Positions 21,505 through 23,584 of a DNA stretch of 23,584 bases are shown here, in pieces. Position 1 is the stretch's first letter; each line of letters starts with the position of its first letter. A program made the translations under genes and the position numbers. Below the pieces are notes generated by a model, which was not told where the DNA came from, ran no database searches, and saw only the letters and a program-made list of their open reading frames with translations. The DNA comes from CAYLZO01 sp964387775 (GTDB lineage: Bacteria; Chloroflexota; Anaerolineae; JAAYZQ01), in contig CAYLZO010000054.1 of NCBI GenBank assembly GCA_964387775.1, forward strand, positions 1-23,584, written 5' to 3'.

Positions 21505-21704
21505 CCGGCAAAGGCAGGTGTTCTGGCTTGGTCGGTGGTTGGTGGTCAGTGTTTAGTGGTCAGAGAACCTCTCTCTGATCACTGCCCACCGATCACTGTC
21601 CACCGAACTTACAGTTGCGGGACAGCGCCGGCCTCTGCGTGTCGTGTACGCACCACCGGACTTTCCCTTTTCAGCCCGAAAAACGGGTCACCTTTGCTCT
21701 CGGG
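21504..21704 (-). ncRNA. Cobalamin (B12) riboswitch aptamer
   Basis: On the minus strand the conserved blocks appear in the right order. A 5' P1 strand CCCG..GCAAAGG (21704-21691) comes first. It is followed by AAGGGAAAGTCCGGTG (near 21669-21654), then CCGGCGCTGTCCCGCAACTG and TAA (to 21609), then the B12 box GCCAGAACACCTGCC (21527-21513). The 3' strand CCTTTGC..CGGG (21514-21504) closes P1 by pairing with the 5' strand. The region between CTGTAA and the B12 box is an 80-base variable arm built from a long palindrome. The element lies between the pterin methyltransferase and the binding protein and would control the importer and perhaps all genes downstream. The rest of the 21316-21771 gap holds only its platform and a family P palindrome. 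Confidence 0.88.
21534..21604. repeat. GGTGGTCAGTG palindrome forming the riboswitch variable arm
   Basis: Arms of 33 bases (21534-21566 and 21572-21604) match at 24 positions, with several more able to form G-U pairs in RNA. It lies wholly between the CTGTAA block and the B12 box of the riboswitch. Confidence 0.8.
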
Positions 21705-21751
21705 TTGGCGTCTGTGGACTATTCGTTCAGATGGTTCACCTCGTTACGCTT

Positions 21752-21774
21752 GGGCAAGTTTCAGACTTGCCTTA
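21752..21774. repeat. GGGCAAGT palindrome (family P, copy 4)
   Basis: Arms GGCAAGT and ACTTGCC around a five-base loop. On the minus strand the element begins with TAAGGCAAG, whose TAA is the stop codon of the pterin methyltransferase. Confidence 0.8.
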
Positions 21775-22635
21775 CTTGGCCTTCTGCCGCTGGCGGTAGG
21801 CTTTCAGGTAGCGCATGGCGTACTCGTCGCGGCCCAGTGCCAGGTCGGCGGCCAGGATGTAGGGCCGGACCTTTTCGGCGTCCACGATGGGGCAGTTCAG
21901 CCCCCGGGCGATGGCCATGCCCAGGAACACGCCGTTGAGCAGTTCCCGGTCGGGCAGGCCAAACGAGACGTTGCTGGCCCCCAGCGTCATGTTGACGCCC
22001 AGCTCCTCCTTGACCATGCGGATCGCCTCCAGCGTGATCCAGCCGGCCTGGGAGTCGGCGCCCACCGTCAGGGCCAGGCAGTCGATGAGGATATCTTCCT
22101 TGGCGATGCCGTGCTCGGCGGCCCGGTCGACGATCTTTTTCGCCACGGCCAGGCGGGCCTCCGGCGTCTCGGGGATGCCGTCGTCGTCCATGCACAGGCC
22201 GATGACGGCGGTGCCGTATTTGGCCACCAGCGGCAGGACGCGCTTCAGGCTGTCTTCCTCACCGTTGACCGAGTTGATCAGCGGCCGGCCGTCGGGGTTC
22301 ATCTCCTGGTGCATGATCAGGGCGGCGGCCAGGGCCTCGCCGTTGGGCGTGTCGATGGCGATGGGCACATCCACGGTCTCTAGTACCAGCTTGACGGCCT
22401 TGGGCAGCAGGTCTACCTCGTCCACGCCGGCGGCGCCGACGTTGACGTCCAGAATGTCGGCCCCGGCCTCGATCTGCTCCAGCGCTTCCCGGCGCACGAT
22501 CTCCAGGTCGCCGGCCACCAGGGCAGCCGCCAGCTTCTTCTTGCCGGTCGGATTGATCCGCTCGCCAAGAATGACTGTCGGCCGATTCTCTCCGATGACG
22601 ACTTTTTTCTTTGTGCCTTTCAACACTGTCTTCAT
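21772..22635 (-). CDS. Methyltetrahydrofolate:corrinoid methyltransferase (MtgA/AcsE-like)
   Basis: A 287-residue pterin-binding (DHPS-fold) TIM-barrel protein that moves a methyl group between a corrinoid protein and tetrahydrofolate. The start MKTVLKGTKK has AGGAGGTGGAGG upstream; an earlier in-frame GTG lies inside that ribosome site. Family blocks are ILGERINPTG (22-31), LDVNVG (62-67), IDTPN (94-98), INSVNGE (120-126), DILIDCLAL (181-189) and GASNVSFGLP (219-228). D63, N98, D185 and N222 line up with the four pterin-contacting residues I recall for the Moorella AcsE enzyme. In this locus it should take methyl groups released by the MttB paralogs to folate, as MtgA does in glycine betaine demethylation. 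It lies between a terminator and the riboswitch. Confidence 0.93.
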   Translation of the reverse strand: MKTVLKGTKKKVVIGENRPTVILGERINPTGKKKLAAALVAGDLEIVRREALEQIEAGADILDVNVGAAGVDEVDLLPKAVKLVLETVDVPIAIDTPNGEALAAALIMHQEMNPDGRPLINSVNGEEDSLKRVLPLVAKYGTAVIGLCMDDDGIPETPEARLAVAKKIVDRAAEHGIAKEDILIDCLALTVGADSQAGWITLEAIRMVKEELGVNMTLGASNVSFGLPDRELLNGVFLGMAIARGLNCPIVDAEKVRPYILAADLALGRDEYAMRYLKAYRQRQKAK

Positions 22636-22681
22636 GAATTCCTCCACCTCCTTGTCTCAAAGTCTATTTGGTGCAAAGTAG

Positions 22682-22716
22682 AAAAAGCAGCCCTGGCTGT
22701 TGCCAAGTGCTGCTTT
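22682..22716 (-). terminator. Rho-independent terminator after the GntR gene
   Basis: On the minus strand AAAGCAGC and GCTGCTTT form an 8-bp outer stem. After a bulged A, CTTGGC and GCCAGG form a 6-bp inner stem with an AACA loop, and a run of five T follows. It starts six bases beyond the GntR stop and lies about 45 bases before the methyltransferase start. Confidence 0.85.
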
Positions 22717-22721
22717 CGGTG

Positions 22722-23345
22722 TTAGAGGACAGATTTGATCTCCCGCTGAAACTCAGAGATGTGTTGTTGCAAAAGAGCCTCCGCTTGCGCTTCGTCCCGG
22801 CTCTTGAGTGCGTGCGTGATCTCGATGTGCTGCTCCATGGCCCCTCTCAGGCTGCCCAGGCGATCCAGCACGAGATGCCAGATCCGGTGGCTGAGGGCGT
22901 GGAGCCGGCGCAAGGTGTCGGCCAGGAATTCGTTATCGGCGGCTTCGTAGAGCAGTTCGTGGTATTGTTCGTCAATGGCCATCAGCGCCTTGCCATTGAT
23001 GTGGGACGCCGTCTCCAACTGGCGGATGAGGGCGTCCATCTGGGCCAGTTGCTCTTCGGTGGCCCGTTGGGCAGCGAGGCGGGCACAAAACCCTTCGAGG
23101 TTCATGCGGAGCTCAAAGACCTTTTGTAGATCCGTGATGCTAATCTCGGCGACAAACATCCCGCGCCGGGGGGCGAGCATGATGAGGCCCTCGGAAGCCA
23201 GGCGCTGGAGTGCTTCGCGAATGGGCGTGCGGCCGAGCTGGAGATCTTCCATCAATGCCTGCTCGTCTATGGCCGATAGGGGAGGCAGTTCCAAGGTGAT
23301 GATCTTTTGTCTGATGAGTTGATAGGCCTTGTCACTGAGTCGCAC
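22722..23345 (-). CDS. GntR-family regulator, FCD domain (second paralog)
   Basis: A 207-residue regulator. I chose the GTG start VRLSDKAYQL because GAGGAG lies five bases upstream; a longer frame from GTG 23384 is possible but has a poorer site. The winged helix spans about 1-68, with RTPIREALQRL at 39-49 and the wing LAPRRGMFVAE at 57-67. The FCD domain spans about 75-200, with candidate metal/ligand residues D125, H129, H173 and H195. It resembles the regulator at 1410-2054 throughout, including an RxNLEGFCARLAAQRA-type block in place of RLTLEGLSARLAAQRA. It heads the locus, with a strong promoter and a terminator of its own, so it is probably the main substrate-responsive regulator and may control itself. 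Confidence 0.92.
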   Translation of the reverse strand: MRLSDKAYQLIRQKIITLELPPLSAIDEQALMEDLQLGRTPIREALQRLASEGLIMLAPRRGMFVAEISITDLQKVFELRMNLEGFCARLAAQRATEEQLAQMDALIRQLETASHINGKALMAIDEQYHELLYEAADNEFLADTLRRLHALSHRIWHLVLDRLGSLRGAMEQHIEITHALKSRDEAQAEALLQQHISEFQREIKSVL

Positions 23346-23467
23346 GTGCACTCCTCTCTGAGTGAACCTGGCAGGCTCCTCCACGTACTTCAGATTGCCA
23401 CCAATCCCGGCCGGCGAAACAGAAGCGATGTCCTCGAACCTTCAACCAACGGATGCGCCGCGCTCAA

Positions 23468-23493
23468 AATACTCGAAATATATCTAGAATACA
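23468..23493. promoter_or_regulatory. Candidate operator palindrome at the GntR transcription start
   Basis: An AT-rich imperfect palindrome (AATACTCGAAATA facing TATCTAGAATACA, 8 of 13 positions symmetric) lies just downstream of the -10 box and over the expected start at about 23492. Its place and symmetry fit a GntR repressor site; no binding consensus was tested. Confidence 0.4.
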
Positions 23494-23498
23494 TCCGT

Positions 23499-23527
23499 AG
23501 TATAGCACGTTTTTTCGGCCTTGTCAA
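23499..23527 (-). promoter_or_regulatory. Sigma-70-type promoter for the second GntR gene
   Basis: On the minus strand, TTGACA (23527-23522), exactly 17 bases, then TATACT (23504-23499) preceded by TGC (extended -10). This is the best promoter in the window. The remaining bases 23346-23584 show no gene. Confidence 0.85.
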
Positions 23528-23584
23528 GCCCGTTTTGGCGCGAGTTTCGACCCGAGTTTGGGCCGAATACGAAAAAGCCGCGCC

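Overview
The window is a GC-rich bacterial locus in which every gene I can support reads on the minus strand, so transcription runs from high to low coordinates. Its core is a corrinoid-dependent demethylation module for a quaternary or tertiary methylamine (betaine-like) substrate. It has three MttB-superfamily methyltransferases without pyrrolysine, two B12-binding corrinoid proteins, one methyltetrahydrofolate:corrinoid methyltransferase, a DUF1638 protein, a CBS-ACT sensor protein, an FAD amine/amino-acid oxidoreductase and a complete branched-chain-amino-acid-type (Liv) ABC importer. The gene content, the many intergenic palindromes and a small lipoprotein of a type I associate with Anaerolineae-like genomes suggest an anaerobic Chloroflexota bacterium. 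That placement is inference; no rRNA or other marker gene is present. Two 10-N runs mark scaffold joins, so this is a draft or metagenome assembly.

Layout in transcription order (right to left). 23584-22722: a strong promoter, a palindromic candidate operator and a GntR/FCD regulator closed by an intrinsic terminator. 22635-21772: the methyl-H4folate methyltransferase. 21704-21504: a cobalamin riboswitch aptamer with its B12 box, followed by candidate switching hairpins. 21315-15119: an 843-residue substrate-binding lipoprotein made of two fused, nearly identical domains, then LivG, LivF, LivH and LivM. 14950-13721: FAD oxidoreductase. 13531-12116: MttB paralog 3. 12053-11409: CBS-ACT protein. 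11096-10442: corrinoid protein 2. 10395-8935: MttB paralog 2. 8864-8223: corrinoid protein 1. 8049-7330: DUF1638 protein. 7239-5754: MttB paralog 1. Then come a lipoprotein with its own promoter, a gene remnant and a MazE-tail antitoxin-like ORF with its own promoter. Last are a hydantoinase/oxoprolinase-type ASKHA ATPase, a second GntR/FCD regulator, an ornithine-cyclodeaminase-family enzyme and the start of a QueG-like iron-sulfur protein.

How it may work together: the Liv-type importer brings in the methylated compound. MttB paralogs move methyl groups to the corrinoid proteins. The pterin methyltransferase passes them to tetrahydrofolate, presumably for the Wood-Ljungdahl pathway. The FAD enzyme could oxidise the demethylated amine. 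The ASKHA ATPase and the iron-sulfur protein are candidates for reactivating oxidised corrinoid. The two GntR proteins and the riboswitch suggest control by substrate and by B12.

Nearly every gap between genes holds a palindrome from one of several dispersed families. Several of these abut or contain the stop codon of the gene before them. The points most worth checking are the cobalamin riboswitch with a palindrome filling its variable arm, the fused tandem binding protein, and the ASKHA plus iron-sulfur pair.
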